Assembly: GCA_000827205.1 (NCBI GenBank) | Contig: KN832563.1 | Location: 1,002,863-1,066,862 of the forward strand | Direction of reading: 5' to 3' | Length of the DNA: 64,000 nucleotides | Source: Plicaturopsis crispa FD-325 SS-3 | Lineage: Eukaryota; Basidiomycota; Agaricomycetes; Amylocorticiales; Amylocorticiaceae | In this document: positions 23,387 through 35,273 of the stretch, piece after piece | Layout: every line of letters begins with the position of its first letter | Numbering within the stretch: position 1 is the first letter of the stretch | Made by a program: the position numbers and the translations under genes | The notes under the pieces: model-generated | Database searches by the model: none | The model's input: only the letters and a program-made list of their open reading frames with translations | Told to the model about the DNA's origin: nothing

Positions 23387-24036
23387 TTAGACCCAGCGCG
23401 GAGGAGGCGACTGCTGCACCTTTCTCTGCTCCTCCTCCAGCTGCTTCTGCAGTGCGTCCCGCTGCTTGCGGTGCTCGGCGAGTTTCTTTTGATGCAGCGT
23501 AAGCGGGCAGTTCAGGATGGCCGATGGCTAGAACGGCTTACAGCTTTAAGCGACTCGACGGTTGATAGTACAGAGTCCAGTGTCGCTTCCGATATTTCGG
23601 TCATCTGTGGAAATATATGTCAGTGGCAAGGTACGGGAGGACGAAGAAAGACGGGACTGACAGCGTCAGCAGCCTGGTTCCCAAGTATCTTCATGCGCTC
23701 TTTATCCTCTTCCCACCGCTGCTGTCCTGGCGCAGACCACCCGCCCTGCCACTGCCACTGGCCCGGTATTGGTGCCGCCGGTCGGTCTTCGCCAGACGCA
23801 GACGCACCGGAAGAGGCGGATTCAGGCGCGGGGGCCGGCGTCATGGCGGAGATCTTTGGGCGGTGGCAGTGGCTATTGTACGGTCTGGCGCCGTCTACGA
23901 CGAATTGGCGGCGATGCCACCAGGTGGCTGCGAGTCCACCGAGGAAGAACCAAAGGACGCGAGATGGGCCACCGCGGAAACCGCCACGGAAGCCGCGATA
24001 ACCGTAGGACCAGGGGTGGAAGTGTCCAGGATGCAT
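23387..24036 (-). CDS. Small single-pass membrane protein, unknown function
   Basis: Exons 23662-24036, 23542-23604, 23387-23485 encode 178 aa. I do not recognise the family. The N-terminus is rich in Gly, Phe, His and Arg (HPWSYGYRGFRGGFRGG). One hydrophobic stretch, VLWFFLGGLAATWW at about residues 27-40, could span a membrane, and a basic His/Arg patch follows. The middle is Pro/Ala/Ser-rich with WQWQGGW, and the C-terminal half is helical and charged (LAEHRKQRDALQKQLEEEQR), likely a short coiled coil. Splice phases agree and the composition is protein-like over three exons, so the gene is probably real and perhaps confined to mushrooms. A mitochondrial or ER membrane location is a guess. 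Confidence 0.7.
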
Positions 24037-25265
24037 TGGAGATTATAAGTAGGGAGTGGTGTTAACTGGTGATGAGTGTAGGGAATGAGTGAATTACTGC
24101 TATGGCTTGGGATGATGGGGGGAGGGCATTTGCGAGCCTCGTTATATGGAGAACGGGATAGGCTGCGAATGACTTCGGCGCGCGCGCAAGGATTCAAGGA
24201 TAGTTAATAACGCACCTGCCGTTTGTACGCGCATAGCCGGATGACACTATTTGCGCTGACACGGCATGGGTCAGTAACACTGTAACAGGTTCCGCGCCCA
24301 ACTCGCTCGGCGACGGTTCGGCGTCAGCTAATCCTGGACGGCGGGTAATGGCGCCGAACCGAAACGCGTCTGCCGGTTTCGATCACGTGATATCAACGAT
24401 ATTCGATAAAACCGTTCGAAAATAAAGGACGGCAAGTCGGAAGAGACTGCAGCTGGACGCTGAGGTTCATGTGCAGCGATGTCATGGATCTTCACAAGAG
24501 AAGAGCTGTGGATACTCCAACACTATGCTGTGAAAATGCTGTGAAAAAGGGCTCAAAAGTCAATGGAAGCGGTGCTACAACACTCACCTTGTTAACTTGA
24601 GCTTCACAGCAGGTCAACAGGACTTGCGATGGAAGTAGAGATAGAAGTGGAACCGTGGCGTCATTAACAGGGTTCCACCCCGCAAAGCAGAATGTTTACG
24701 AAGTGGCGTTGTGGCCCACGCGCGAGGCTGGAACGTGGTTCAAAAGTCGATGTCGACTTACGCGTTTGAGCAGTGTCCGTGCGAGGACATTTACGTGGAC
24801 ACTCGTCCAAGTGCTGTGGATCATAGGGTGGACGATAGAGAAAATTTCAAGGCATGGAATAGGTTGCACCGAGATACATAATGGGAGTGGGTTCTGTAGT
24901 CGCGTCGACACCGTCGCAGCCCGCTGTGGGGTATCTCAGAACTGAGAGACATACCCCAGCAGCGAACTGAGAGCAGTGGAATGAGCGTTGTCATAGTATA
25001 CAGCGTGGTAGACATGAGAGCACTTGTCGTTTGCTTGTCGTGGTAGGACAGAAAATGCAAAGAAAGGGGTGGAGAGAGTACAAATCTGGGGTGGTGAAAT
25101 TGAAACACCGCTAAATCTGTACCTTTGCACTGCAGACCGTCGTTGTCGTCGTCGCCGCCATCTGCTTCATTTATTCCTGAATTCTGCTGCTGCTGCACTT
25201 TACTTTTCTCTGTGTCGTCGCTGGTCCTACTACTTAGCCCTGGCGAACTTAAACCGCTCCTTTCC
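24037..25265. other. Intergenic with a short inverted repeat
   Basis: No gene seen in 1.2 kb. The right part is probably the 5' leader of the LIM-RhoGAP gene. A near-perfect hairpin, GCTGTGGGGTATCTCAG against CTGAGAGACATACCCCAGC, lies at 24923-24960. Confidence 0.45.
24923..24960. repeat. Short inverted repeat (hairpin)
   Basis: Arms GCTGTGGGGTATCTCAG and CTGAGAGACATACCCCAGC are separated by two bases, with small bulges. It lies about 300 bases before the LIM-RhoGAP start codon and could be in its leader RNA. Confidence 0.6.
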
Positions 25266-28200
25266 ATGAGCAACTCTCTCAATCAGGAGCCCGGAGATGT
25301 TCAAAATACCATCGCTCAACCCGGAGTAGCAAGCCTCAATTTGCCTTACGATTCAGACGCTCAGGCTCAGCGCTCGCGCTTGCAACCGGCAATGCAGCAA
25401 ACGGGTCCTCATTCTGCACCGCCAGCAAGTCCTTCTCGTCTGCCAGAGCGCACAAATCTGCCCGCGAGGTCGTCGACCACCGACTCTGCTCCCGAACCTG
25501 ATCGCAATGCACCTCCGCAAAGTATGAGCAATCGTGCTCGGAGCGAGGATCTCAACCACTCCGCTCCAGGTCCATCTGCCGGTCTCCTACACCCCAGTCG
25601 ACCCACCACGCCCGGCAACCCTTCGTCTAGTCATTCCGAAGATCTCAGCCACCGTACCAGCGTCGCTTCGTTCTCCTCAAATGCGTCTTCTGCACAGTCT
25701 GGCTCGGCCAGAGGGGCTCCACCGACTTCTGTATCGTCGGCTTCGAACTCAGCGAGTCTAGCTTCGTCGTGAGTACTTGTCGTCATGCGTATTTATGGCG
25801 CTGGAGCTGACGGGTGGGGCTCAAGGACGTGCTCGGCGTGCGGAAAGCCTATGCAGGGTGCTTTCGTTCGGGCACTTGGCACTGTATTCCATCTGAACTG
25901 CTTCAAGTGTATGGTACGTCGCTTTCGGTCTCTCTCACCAATAGTTCATTCATTCATCGATCGATCGCGCAGGACTGCGGTGATGTCGTTGCGTCCAAAT
26001 TTTTTCCGATCGAGGGCTCCGAGGGCAAGCAGCAGCCGCTCTGCGAACGCGACTATTTCAGACGCTTGAACCTCATATGCGCAAAATGTGGCATGGCCTT
26101 GCGGGGCAGTTATATCACCGCATGCAGTAAGTTCCGCCCGCCCGCACCTTGAGGCACCCCCGCTGAGCCCGTATGCAGACAAGAAGTACCACGTGGAACA
26201 CTTCACATGTTCGCTGTGCACCACCCTTTTCGGGCCCCAGGACTCGTATTATGAACACGACGGCGACGTGTACTGTCATTTCCATTATTCGACGCGGTTT
26301 GCGACGAAATGTGCGGGCTGCAACAGCGCGATCTTGAAGCAGTTCGTGGAGATCAATCGAAACATGCGCGACGAGTGTTGGCATCCAGAATGTTACATGA
26401 TCAACAAGGTGCGCGGTACCCTCCACTTTGTCGAGTCTTCAAATTTACGCGACAATGTGCAGTTCTGGAACGTCAAAATTGTGTCGCGGCGGTCCGTAAG
26501 CCCCGCTTTGGGTCAAGTACCTGAAACAGACTCGACATACGTCGAGGAAGAGCAACGAGAGAGCCCCGCGTCGCTAAAAGACAAACAGATCAGGATGGAG
26601 CAACAGGTTTATCGGATATGGACGTGCGTATTCTGGCACTCTTTCAATTTCTAGGTCTCATATCCATCCCCAGTGTCCTCTCTGCGTTCGAAGAGTCGAG
26701 CGCCGCCTGCATCTCAGACATGCTCCGACAAGTCAGCAATGGCCAGTATTCAGACGCTATACGGATGGCCGAAAAGTTCATCTTACACGTCGAAGTCCTA
26801 TTTGGAGCGATCGACGATCTGGAATTTCAATTTGCTCGTCTGAACATGAAAGGTACGTCACTGGTTCCCTTTCCGTTAGTGATGTTACCAAAGGTAGACT
26901 GTGTCTCTGCTGTAGGGATGTCGCATGTTCGCGAAGCACGCATGCTGTGTCGCAAGACTGTTGACCTCTTCACACTACTGTCTCATACGCAAGAAACTGG
27001 CTCGCGGAGGATGGGTATGACGCAGGAGCTCCTCGCACTCGTCACCGGTCTTGCGCATTACCTCAAGATCCTCATCCGCATCGCCCTCACCGGCGCGCTG
27101 AAACTCGAGCGCGAGCAGAGCGTACAGGAGGCGATGGCATCGTTCTTGGACAAGCTGCATCTACTCGCCGTACAAGGCGGCAACCCGGGCGCGCGACGCA
27201 TGATCAAGGGCACGCACGGTGAGGTCCTGCCACACACGCGGAACGGCGTCAACTTGGGCACCCAGGGCGTCACGTATGGCTTCCGGAGTCTCGCGCCCGA
27301 GAACGCTGGGGAGTCGCCCTTCGGGGCTACCCCTTCGCGGGATCCCGCGACCAAGATCACGGCGAACAACCCGCCGTCGGATTTGTGCGTCAGGTGCGGG
27401 AAGACTGTGGAGGAGGACTGTGTGCGCCTAGGGACGTACCAGCGGTGGCATTCGCAGTGCGTGCAGTGCAAGACGTGCGGGAAGGTCGCGGCTGTTCCTG
27501 CGCCCAAGGAGGTCGCGTCGCCGAAGAATCCGGAGGATAAGGAGAAGGATGGCCCGAAGCTTTCGACCGTTCGACGGCCGCCTGCGAACGTCGGCTTGTT
27601 CGTGTACGAGGTGGACTCTACGAAGGATACGCCTTCGTTTGGCGATGTGCCCACAGTGATATTGTGTACGGAGCATGGGCATGCAGGTTGCAGAAGCGGC
27701 TTCCAAGCAGTCTCGCGGCTTGAGCAGTATGCTTTCCTTTTGAACGTCGCGCTACGACGGTTGTACTTGCTCCTAAAGAAGCAAGGGGTTGTCCCATTAT
27801 CACCTGGTGCGTATCTATGTCGTTGTGCGTCATAGTTATATGTCGCTGAAATATGTGTGGGCATGTCAGCAGCGCCCACGAGCACCGCAAACCAGGCGCA
27901 AAGAGTGGTAGAGCAGGATCCTTACCGGAACTCGGGCGACATCATGCGCATGAAGTCGGTGCACCTCGACCGCAAGCTTTCAGCAACAGCGCGGTTACCA
28001 AAGTGGTCGACCATCGTCGAAAGCCCGACTGGGAAGAGTGCGCAGCCGACAAACGCCCTCCAATCGCAACGATCGCAAGAACTCTCGGCACAAGGTTCGC
28101 AGGTCGCGCACCAGAGCGGAGGCCGTTCCCCGCCAATGCCTCAGCAGCAACCATCTAGTGCTGTGGTGAATCAATCGAAGTCGCCTGGGATGCTCGACAC

Positions 28201-29906
28201 TCAGCAAAGACAGGTATTACGGCCGTCCTTTGCTCGCAATAACACCGAGGTCATGATCGTCGACCAGTCCGTTCCCAACTCACCGTCGGGTGAGCAGCCT
28301 CCGTCACAACCCGCGATGGAGGACGGGATTACATTGGCGGATATACCGCAATTGATGGAGGCCGCTCAGGCTCGGGAACAACGACGGTCACTTCCTAGGC
28401 AGAATGCGATCCCTTACATCGCAGAATTGAGCGCGCTTGAGCTTGCCATCGTCAAGCACTCCGCCGTGCTCGCACTATTCCGCTCACCGCTGAAAGATCA
28501 GTTCGACCTAGAAGAGATCTTGGAGTTGGTGGAGGTCAAGAAAAGTGGGTTCTGGGGCAAGCTATTCAAAGGAGATAACAAGAAGAACGTCAAGAAAAAG
28601 GGTGCGTAGATGACTTTAACTGGTGCTCTTACGTGTCCTGACACAAAGTGACAGGCGTCTTTGGAGTACCTCTTGAGCTGTTGGTCGAGCGGGAAGGGTC
28701 GGATTCGTTATTGGGTGCAACGCGGGCAACAATGCGAGTACCAAGCTTTATCGACGACGTTATCTCTGCTATGCGTCAAATGGGTACGTCTCTAACGTTT
28801 TGAATACCTTTTGTGCTATATGCTCAAGGCGTGGACGACAGACATGTCCATTGAGGGTATCTTCCGAAAGAATGGAAACATTAGACGACTGAGGGACCTG
28901 ACCGAGGCCATCGATCGAGATCCGTCGTCGGTAGATCTGTCGCAAGATAATCCCGTTCAACTAGCTGCGCTACTCAAGAAATTCCTTCGAGATCTCCCAG
29001 ATCCTCTCATGACTTTCAAACTTCACAGACTATTCATAGCGTCTCAAAGTAAGTGTCAACAGCATATGTCACCGCTGCTGCCGACTGACCCGTGTGTATA
29101 TCTCACGCTACGTAGCTGTTCCCTCCGATGCAGAGCGGAAACGCCTACTTCACATGGTGTCCATCATCCTTCCCAAGAGCCATCGGGATACTATGGAGGT
29201 CCTGTTCGTGTTCCTCAAATGGGTGGCATCCTTCGCACATATGGACGAGGAGACAGGGAGCAAGATGGATCTAGGCAATCTTGCAACCGTCATTTGCCCG
29301 AGTATCTTATACTCGAGAGGGCGTGACGCGGGCGGCGACCAAAGCATGGGCGCGTTCGGTGCGATTCGCGTCGTGACTGCACTACTCGAGCATCAGGACG
29401 ACTTCTTCGCAGTGCCGGAGGAATTCTTGGGCATTCTACATGATCAAGACTACTTCCAGAACAGCATGGACCTTCCTAGTAAGGAGTTTATGAAGAAGTG
29501 CGACACGTATATGCGGGTACAGGCGTCTGGTCGGGCGCCGCCATTATCATCGCCGTCTACCTCATCAGCACCATACAACCCATCCAATCAATTCCCTCCA
29601 TCCAACCGACCACCCATCACTACCTCGATGTCCGAAGCACAGGTGCGAAATGGGCGAAACCAGTCGCCCAATGGCGCGCACATGGCATATCCACAACCTG
29701 GGCCACCCGCGTCGCTGTCGCAGAGTGCTGCCATGCTACAGCAGGGCCAAGGCCCTCCGCCGCGGCAGGACGGCGACTGGTCGCGACCACCGAACAGCTC
29801 GCCGTCGCCACGACCAACGTCCTACGTGCCGCCGCGGCAGAGCGGTGAGCACAATTTCCCGCCGAACGGGCATCCAGCCTCGCCCGTGGTCCGGCAGCGT
29901 ACATGA
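25266..29906 (+). CDS. LRG1: LIM-domain Rho GTPase-activating protein (Lrg1-like)
   Basis: Predicted GAP for Rho-type GTPases in polarity and cell-wall signalling. Exons 25266-25768, 25826-25913, 25973-26126, 26179-26408, 26463-26623, 26674-26852, 26916-27806, 27870-28601, 28655-28783, 28842-29048, 29116-29906 encode 1354 aa. A Ser/Pro-rich N-terminus (1-167) is followed by LIM modules: CSACGKPMQGAFV (~169-226), CAKCGMALRGSYIT (~231-288) and CAGCNSAILKQFVEIN (~290-340). A later zinc module starts at CVRCGKTVEEDCVRLG (~593). The RhoGAP domain (~980-1210) starts at VFGVPLELLVEREG and keeps the arginine finger in GIFRKNG (Arg1031) and NLATVICPSIL. The tail is Pro/Gln-rich. Several LIM modules plus RhoGAP fit Lrg1 better than Rga1. 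The exact join at exon 10 was chosen to give the DMSIEGIF frame. Confidence 0.9.
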
Positions 29907-30413
29907 CGAGGCTCTGTGTAGTATGTATGTATCACTTTGGTTTAGATCAACACTCACGCGTTTTCGGTGGCCGTGGTCAGCCCTTCCTTTGTTTTCCTAC
30001 TTGCATCTTTCCATTTCGCATTATCTGTAGTTTACCATACGCGTCCCGTCCCCTCCGTCGACCTTTCGATCACTTATCAGTATGACACGGACGAAACATT
30101 TCGCAGTACTTTTTATACCCGGCATTTGATTTATGCAACCTGATGAATTCATTTGCATGGCCGTGGGCAAGTGCTCTAGTCGAACAACTCAATTGTGTAG
30201 AATACGTCGGAATCGTCATTAGCAGGCAGCCTTTCAAAATCTCAAGACTGAACAGATGAGAAGCCTCAGAGGAGGTGTCCTGCCAGGTGCCTCAGCAGTA
30301 GGTAGTCTGATTCCGTCCCACTTATTATACACAGGTGCAGAATTCTCGAATACACGTTGTACGAAACCTCTAAGTAGAATACAGCCCCAGACGGATGAGC
30401 ACGGGAAAAAAAG
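29907..30413. other. Intergenic, convergent 3' ends
   Basis: No gene seen between the LIM-RhoGAP gene and the BTB gene, which point at each other. Confidence 0.45.
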
Positions 30414-31442
30414 TCATACAGACATAGCGCTAGCCATATGCTCCCAGTCAGGAAGATCGAAGAACGAGGGCAGCGCTTCCCAGAGTTTTCGACGATTGTC
30501 GTTGTAGAGCCCTTTGTAGTGCCTAGTGCACGCGCGGCACAGGTGTGTCTCCCACCGCGGACGCCACTCGGCCAGCGCCTCGAACCCTTCGACCGTCCGA
30601 GACTCCGTGATGACGAGCGCGGCTTTCCACGAGGAGCATTCCGCGGGGGTCGTGCAGGTGCTGTTGTTGGAGGTGAGCCACGAGTCGATGTGCGCGAGCG
30701 CGGCGAGGCGCAGCCTGTCCAGGCCAATCAGGCATGCCGTGCGGTTCGTCGCGCTGAGGGCCGAGCCGCAGTCGAGTCCTTCGAGCAGTTCGCGGTGCGT
30801 GTACCATTGGCCGCAGGTGTAGAGCGTCACGGGCAAGGCGGAGATTGTGTCGGTTTCGCGCAGGAGATTGGCCATGTCGAAATACAGTCCACCGTCATCG
30901 TCGTTGGTGATTAGCTCGTCTGAGCCGGCATCCCAGCGTTCGAGCGAGGTAGGACATTCGGAGGCGACGCGCGACAGGGCTTCGGTGTAGAAGTATTCAA
31001 GCTCGTATTTCTTGCCCAAGCGAAGCATGGCTGCAATGACAGGAAATGGCTGCGGTTCGCGTAAATCAAAGAATCTTAAATAGAGGCATGTAAGTCAGTT
31101 ATTTTATGGTTCTGGTCGCGACGAGGCTCACTTGCGATCGTAGAATGCGGTGAGAACGTATGTCAAGTCCTGCGCAGAGTCCGAGAGGTGTACGAGAGGG
31201 CATCCTTCGACAGCGTATTCGCCTACGCTCGACTGTCCTATTTCGAGCATGTCCTTGAATATTAAAGAGTGTGCTGCGAGTACGCTGATGTGAACGCGAA
31301 ATTGCAGCCTTTCCGCTTCGAGAACGATAGAGCCGTCTTGGTACCAGATATTGGATCGTTGTGGCTCTGCAGAAAGCCCCAAGCCTGGGCAGTCATCCAA
31401 GGCAGCGCATTTTGAAGACACAGGCTTTATCGCGGCGTCCAT
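30414..31442 (-). CDS. BTB/POZ domain protein
   Basis: Exons 31132-31442 and 30414-31074 encode 323 aa. The N-terminal third is a BTB fold of the type greatly expanded in agaricomycetes: IWYQDGSIVLEAERLQFRVH (~32-51), then SVLAAHSLIFKDMLEI, and the core VLTAFYDRKFFDLREPQPF across the intron. The next segment, AAMLRLGKKYELEYFYTEAL, is the usual helical follow-on. The C-terminal part contains paired cysteines (CRACTRHYKGLY) and is family-like without a known activity. Such proteins are thought to bridge substrates to cullin-3 ligases or to dimerise, but the partner here is unknown. Head to head with the HSK3-like gene, with 182 bases between start codons. Confidence 0.88.
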
Positions 31443-31624
31443 TTTGCGTGTTTTTGTTGAAGTACGTGAGATTTCAGTCGTTGATGGTGGTCGTGCAGAA
31501 AAGGGCTACGCGACGTGGACGCGACAGTGGTCGCGTTGTGATTTAGGGCCGGTCTCGTGGCGACTTGGCTGCGGCTGCCGCTTCTCCTCGAAACCTGTTT
31601 GAAACCAACGTCCATTGCCTTCAA

Positions 31625-31909
31625 ATGTCTACGCAGCAACCGACGTCCGCAACGCAAGCCAAAGATCGCCTTTATGGCCAGCTTAGCGCCAGTCTCTCCC
31701 GTATGTCGCGCGCCATCGGGAACACCGCCGATCTCTTCGAGCATCTCCAGTCAGATCTCGACGCGATGCGCGTGTTGGCTGGCCTGCATGCCGCCCAGTA
31801 TGTGTTTCCGTACGCCTTCGAGCTCAATAGCTGACCGCAATGCAGGTTCATGACTGTCGCCGCTGAGCTGAATCCTGCCGAAAACGACGGCGAGCAGAGT
31901 CCTCGTTAA
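31625..31909 (+). CDS. HSK3: DASH complex subunit Hsk3-like
   Basis: Small kinetochore protein of the DASH/Dam1 ring, which couples chromosomes to spindle microtubules. Exons 31625-31797 and 31846-31909 encode 78 aa, the expected size. Key segments are DRLYGQLSASLSRMSRAIG, LFEHLQSDLDAMRVLAG and HAAQFMTVAAELNP, the last bridging the intron. An in-frame upstream ATG (31565) would add 20 residues of non-helical sequence; I prefer 31625 because the family starts just before the helix. Identification rests on my memory of the Hsk3 family pattern and the small all-helical layout. Divergent from the BTB gene. Confidence 0.8.
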
Positions 31910-33470
31910 GCTTTCAGGATGTAGGCCCGCAGCCGCCGGTATGCAGTAGGCACTAGTGCACTGCCCTCGTAGAAATGTTGCCGTCAGGCTAGACGACGGC
32001 CTATGAGCGCGCGAGGCTTAAGGACTCCAGAATCGTTGGATCAATGTGCGTGGCGTATCATTTGGAGCTAAACAGCATCTAACCGACTACACTATACCAG
32101 GCTGTAATATCAAATGTATACACACGCCCATTTCGGATTCGATGACCCTCGGTGAAAGCAGAAGGTTTTCGATGGCAAGACAACCCCCGAAGTACCACCC
32201 GGTGTCAATGGAACCCCGTGGTGGATATTGTACTCAGCGAAGTACGTCGACATCCTCACCTCGTGTTGGAGAGCTGGCAGAACCGGAACCACGCAAGTAC
32301 ACGCCGGTCACTGCTAGCCTGTAGTTTTTGTCTGCATTTATCGGAGCGAGTCTATACGAAAAGTGCTGTACCGTTAACGTTGGCAGCTACAATTATACTT
32401 AGTACTTTAGCTGCATAAACGTAAGCGCCGCCGCCGGCGGTAGACGTCGTCGCGTTGTATTCGCAAAGTTGTGCAGCGGGTTCCCGCTTGCCCTTCTCAG
32501 GTCTGAATCCTGTGATGCGATCTTCGAAACAAATACACCGACAGCGCGGGGTAGTTTGTCCGCTTCACGATTCGGTCATGAAGCTGCGGTCAGGAAAAGG
32601 CAGTCTCCGGCAAAAATTTCAACGAGCAAACTAGGAGAAGATCAACATGACTCTACCAAACGCCTGCATTTTTCCTGTAAAACATTGCTCTCGACTTGAG
32701 CTGCACTTTGATTTGTCTGCCGAATTTTATGGCGAAGAAAGGGACCGTGAAGCTCGAAATCTGAGATCGATAGCAAAATTAAAATAACGTTCGAGCAATA
32801 TTATGTCTAAAAGGTCCGATCGAAATGTGCAGCGACCGGTCTGCGGCACCGCGTCCTGCCAGATACCACGACGTTACAGGACCGTTTCCTCTCTTTTTCG
32901 TGGCGACTGGGCCAGTATCATCGAAAAACGAGGACTACGAGGTGAGCATTTGTAGTTGAGTGCTGCGAATGGCATAGATGAACTTGATTTACGACAGGTC
33001 TGCCAGTGATCGGCCGTCTGCGAGACCCCCTGAAGCAGTCTCTTCGACAGTGCCCTTCGTATGCTCCAAGTGAGTCGTTGTGTCCATAACTGGCTTTCAG
33101 CCGTCAATCTTCCGTTGCGAGTCATCGATCGTTGCTTTTGCATCGAGGGCATGGCCCCATTGGCAATGGGCATGACCTCCTTGACAATGTCCATGAGGCA
33201 TGCATCGTTGCGCTTCGGTGTTTATTCGATCGAAGGATTCTGACTGGTGCCTACATCTAGAACATAATCTGAATCCAAAGAGCAACACGCCGTACACGCA
33301 CAGTCGACCCGCAATTCTTACCAACTTCCAATATTCATTCGATACATTTCCGCCTCGTTTTTCCCATTGCTCCGGTCAACAATTCCGCTGTTCGGCCACA
33401 CTTTCCAACGGGTGTCGATCTAGAACTACTATTAAAACGCCGCACACTCGACCCCGTAACTAAGCTACTC
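31910..33470. other. 1.5 kb intergenic region upstream of GATA factor
   Basis: No convincing gene. A frame starting at ATG 32803 has a plausible first intron (32942-32997), but its next junction would need a 31-nt intron, so I do not call it. Most of the stretch is probably the long regulatory and leader region of the GATA-factor gene. Confidence 0.4.
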
Positions 33471-34797
33471 ATGTCGTCCGATGGTCGATACATGTACCAT
33501 CATTCGCCGGGGATGCCTTCCCCTTACGAATACCCGCAGTACGCCCACCCTCAGTCCCAACCTCCTTACGACCCCGCAAGCCAGATGGCACAGCCACACC
33601 CTCGCCTTGGCGTCCGCACAAATCCTGCGCAATCACAATCCCCGACGCATCCCCCGTCTTATCCCCCACAGTCCCCGTATCAGGCAAATTACGGACACCC
33701 GAATCAACAGCAATATATTGCTATGCCCCAGCAGCACCCGCAGCAATCAGTGCAATGGACGAACGAAAATTGGACAAATTACAACCAACAATCATTTCCT
33801 CCGCCTTCTGCACCGATACCTGAAGCTACGTTTAGTTCTGACCCCGGGCGACCTGATGCACCACCCCCACCGCATCCCGAGCAACGGACATATCAGCCCC
33901 AGCCCCAACCGTCCCCAGATACACGCCGTCCTGACGAGCGACAAAACGGAAATCCTCCTGCCCCCGCACCACCGCCCCCACATGTAGAGGCGGCGTCCCC
34001 GCTCTCACCACCCCCTTTTCTAGACTTCATGAAGGTATGACCGCACATCCCACCCCAGTCACCAAATACTTAGACAATTTCGTAGTTACTGGACCCCTTT
34101 CGAGAGGTGATAGACGCCAGCCGTGCGTTTAACGGCGGCCAGCCCGTTCGTCCGACCATCCCGAATCTTGAGACGCTGGACCGCATGCTGCAGTCCGCGA
34201 ATCGTGGCAGGGACATGATCTACGCCGTCAGCGCGCCGCCGAAGCCGCCCAGCCCACCCAAGGTCGAGGTCGTGGACACCAAGCCGAATGTGAACGGCAG
34301 CGGTAACGGTGCCAAGCACCCGGTACGTGTCAGTCATACTTGGTTCCGAGCAGATCAGCTTATGGCCGTATAGGAGGGTGCGACAGATGAAAACGGTGGG
34401 CAGGAGGGGCAGACATGCCTTGGCTGTGAAGCTACGGCGACGCCCGAGTGGCGCCGTGGTCCTTTTGGTGCGTCCACTTCCACAGCTCCTACTTTCAGCT
34501 GACAAACCAGCGGACCACAGGCCCGCGGACACTCTGCAACGCATGCGGTCTAGTCTACGCGAAAATGGTGCGTACGGTTTCGGATATTGTGCTGAGGCCG
34601 AACGCACTGAGCTGACGGTACTACCCCATGTTCGCTAGATCAAACGACGAATACGCGAGCGCGGGCAGAATGGCAACGCGCAGGGCGGCTCGAATGCGGA
34701 GGAGGAGGCTATCATATCGGACATGGATGGCGTCAGCGACGACTCGGAGGGCTTCCACGGCAATGCGCACGATCGGCCTGCGGAGCCAAGTGGGTGA
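33471..34797 (+). CDS. GATA-type zinc finger transcription factor
   Basis: Exons 33471-34034, 34086-34322, 34374-34467, 34521-34567, 34639-34797 encode 366 aa. The first 188 residues are rich in Pro, Gln, Tyr and Ser and likely disordered or activating. A helical stretch follows (FLDFMKLLDPFREVIDASRA; IPNLETLDRMLQSA). The single zinc finger has the spacing C-x2-C-x18-C-x2-C (CLGCEATATPEWRRGP, LCNACGLVYAKM), with a basic tail IKRRIRERG. Eighteen-residue loops are seen in WC-2-like and plant-type GATA factors, while most fungal nitrogen regulators have 17. I see no PAS domain, so a photoreceptor-partner role is not supported. The finger is split over three exons. Probably a nuclear DNA-binding regulator of unknown targets. 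Confidence 0.88.
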
Positions 34798-35273
34798 AGC
34801 GGGGCTGTTGATATATGCGGTCTGCAGATTTAGACGTTGCGGGCACCTTACTCTACACTAGTGAATTTCTGCTCTATTTTACTGTACATACTTAGTCCCT
34901 TGGTCTGGCGCGGCTCCCCTTTGTGCGTCGCGGCACATTGTATTTCTATCTCGGACAACGTTCAACGCTCAGCGTCTAATCGTACAAATGCTAGCACTCA
35001 GTACTCAGCGCTCAACGTCACCCAAGAACAGCATCGAACACAAAGCGAACAGGAGCAAAGCTCCAATTTTCAAATCAACAACAAATGAATTATGGATTTT
35101 ACGTGCAGACCACCATGATCACACCTCGGGAGTCCATGCAACATCAAGCTGCACCGTTGGGTAAGTAGTGTAGACACCCCAGACTTCAATCACATCAGCA
35201 CAAATAAAGAGGGCAGTCCAGTCCGCATAAAGAATTCATACTTGTCCATAGATCATAGCGAGAACACCCCGCC
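34798..35273. other. Intergenic, convergent 3' ends
   Basis: No gene seen between the GATA factor and the F-BAR/DEP/RhoGAP gene. Confidence 0.45.

Noticed and set aside
32803-33243. Possible small three-exon gene (117 codons)
   Set aside because: The second intron would be only 31 nt, and the protein resembles nothing I know. Probably chance frames in the GATA-factor upstream region.
33471-34797. Calling the GATA factor a white-collar-2 orthologue
   Set aside because: Only the zinc loop spacing fits. No PAS domain is visible, so the name would overstate the evidence.
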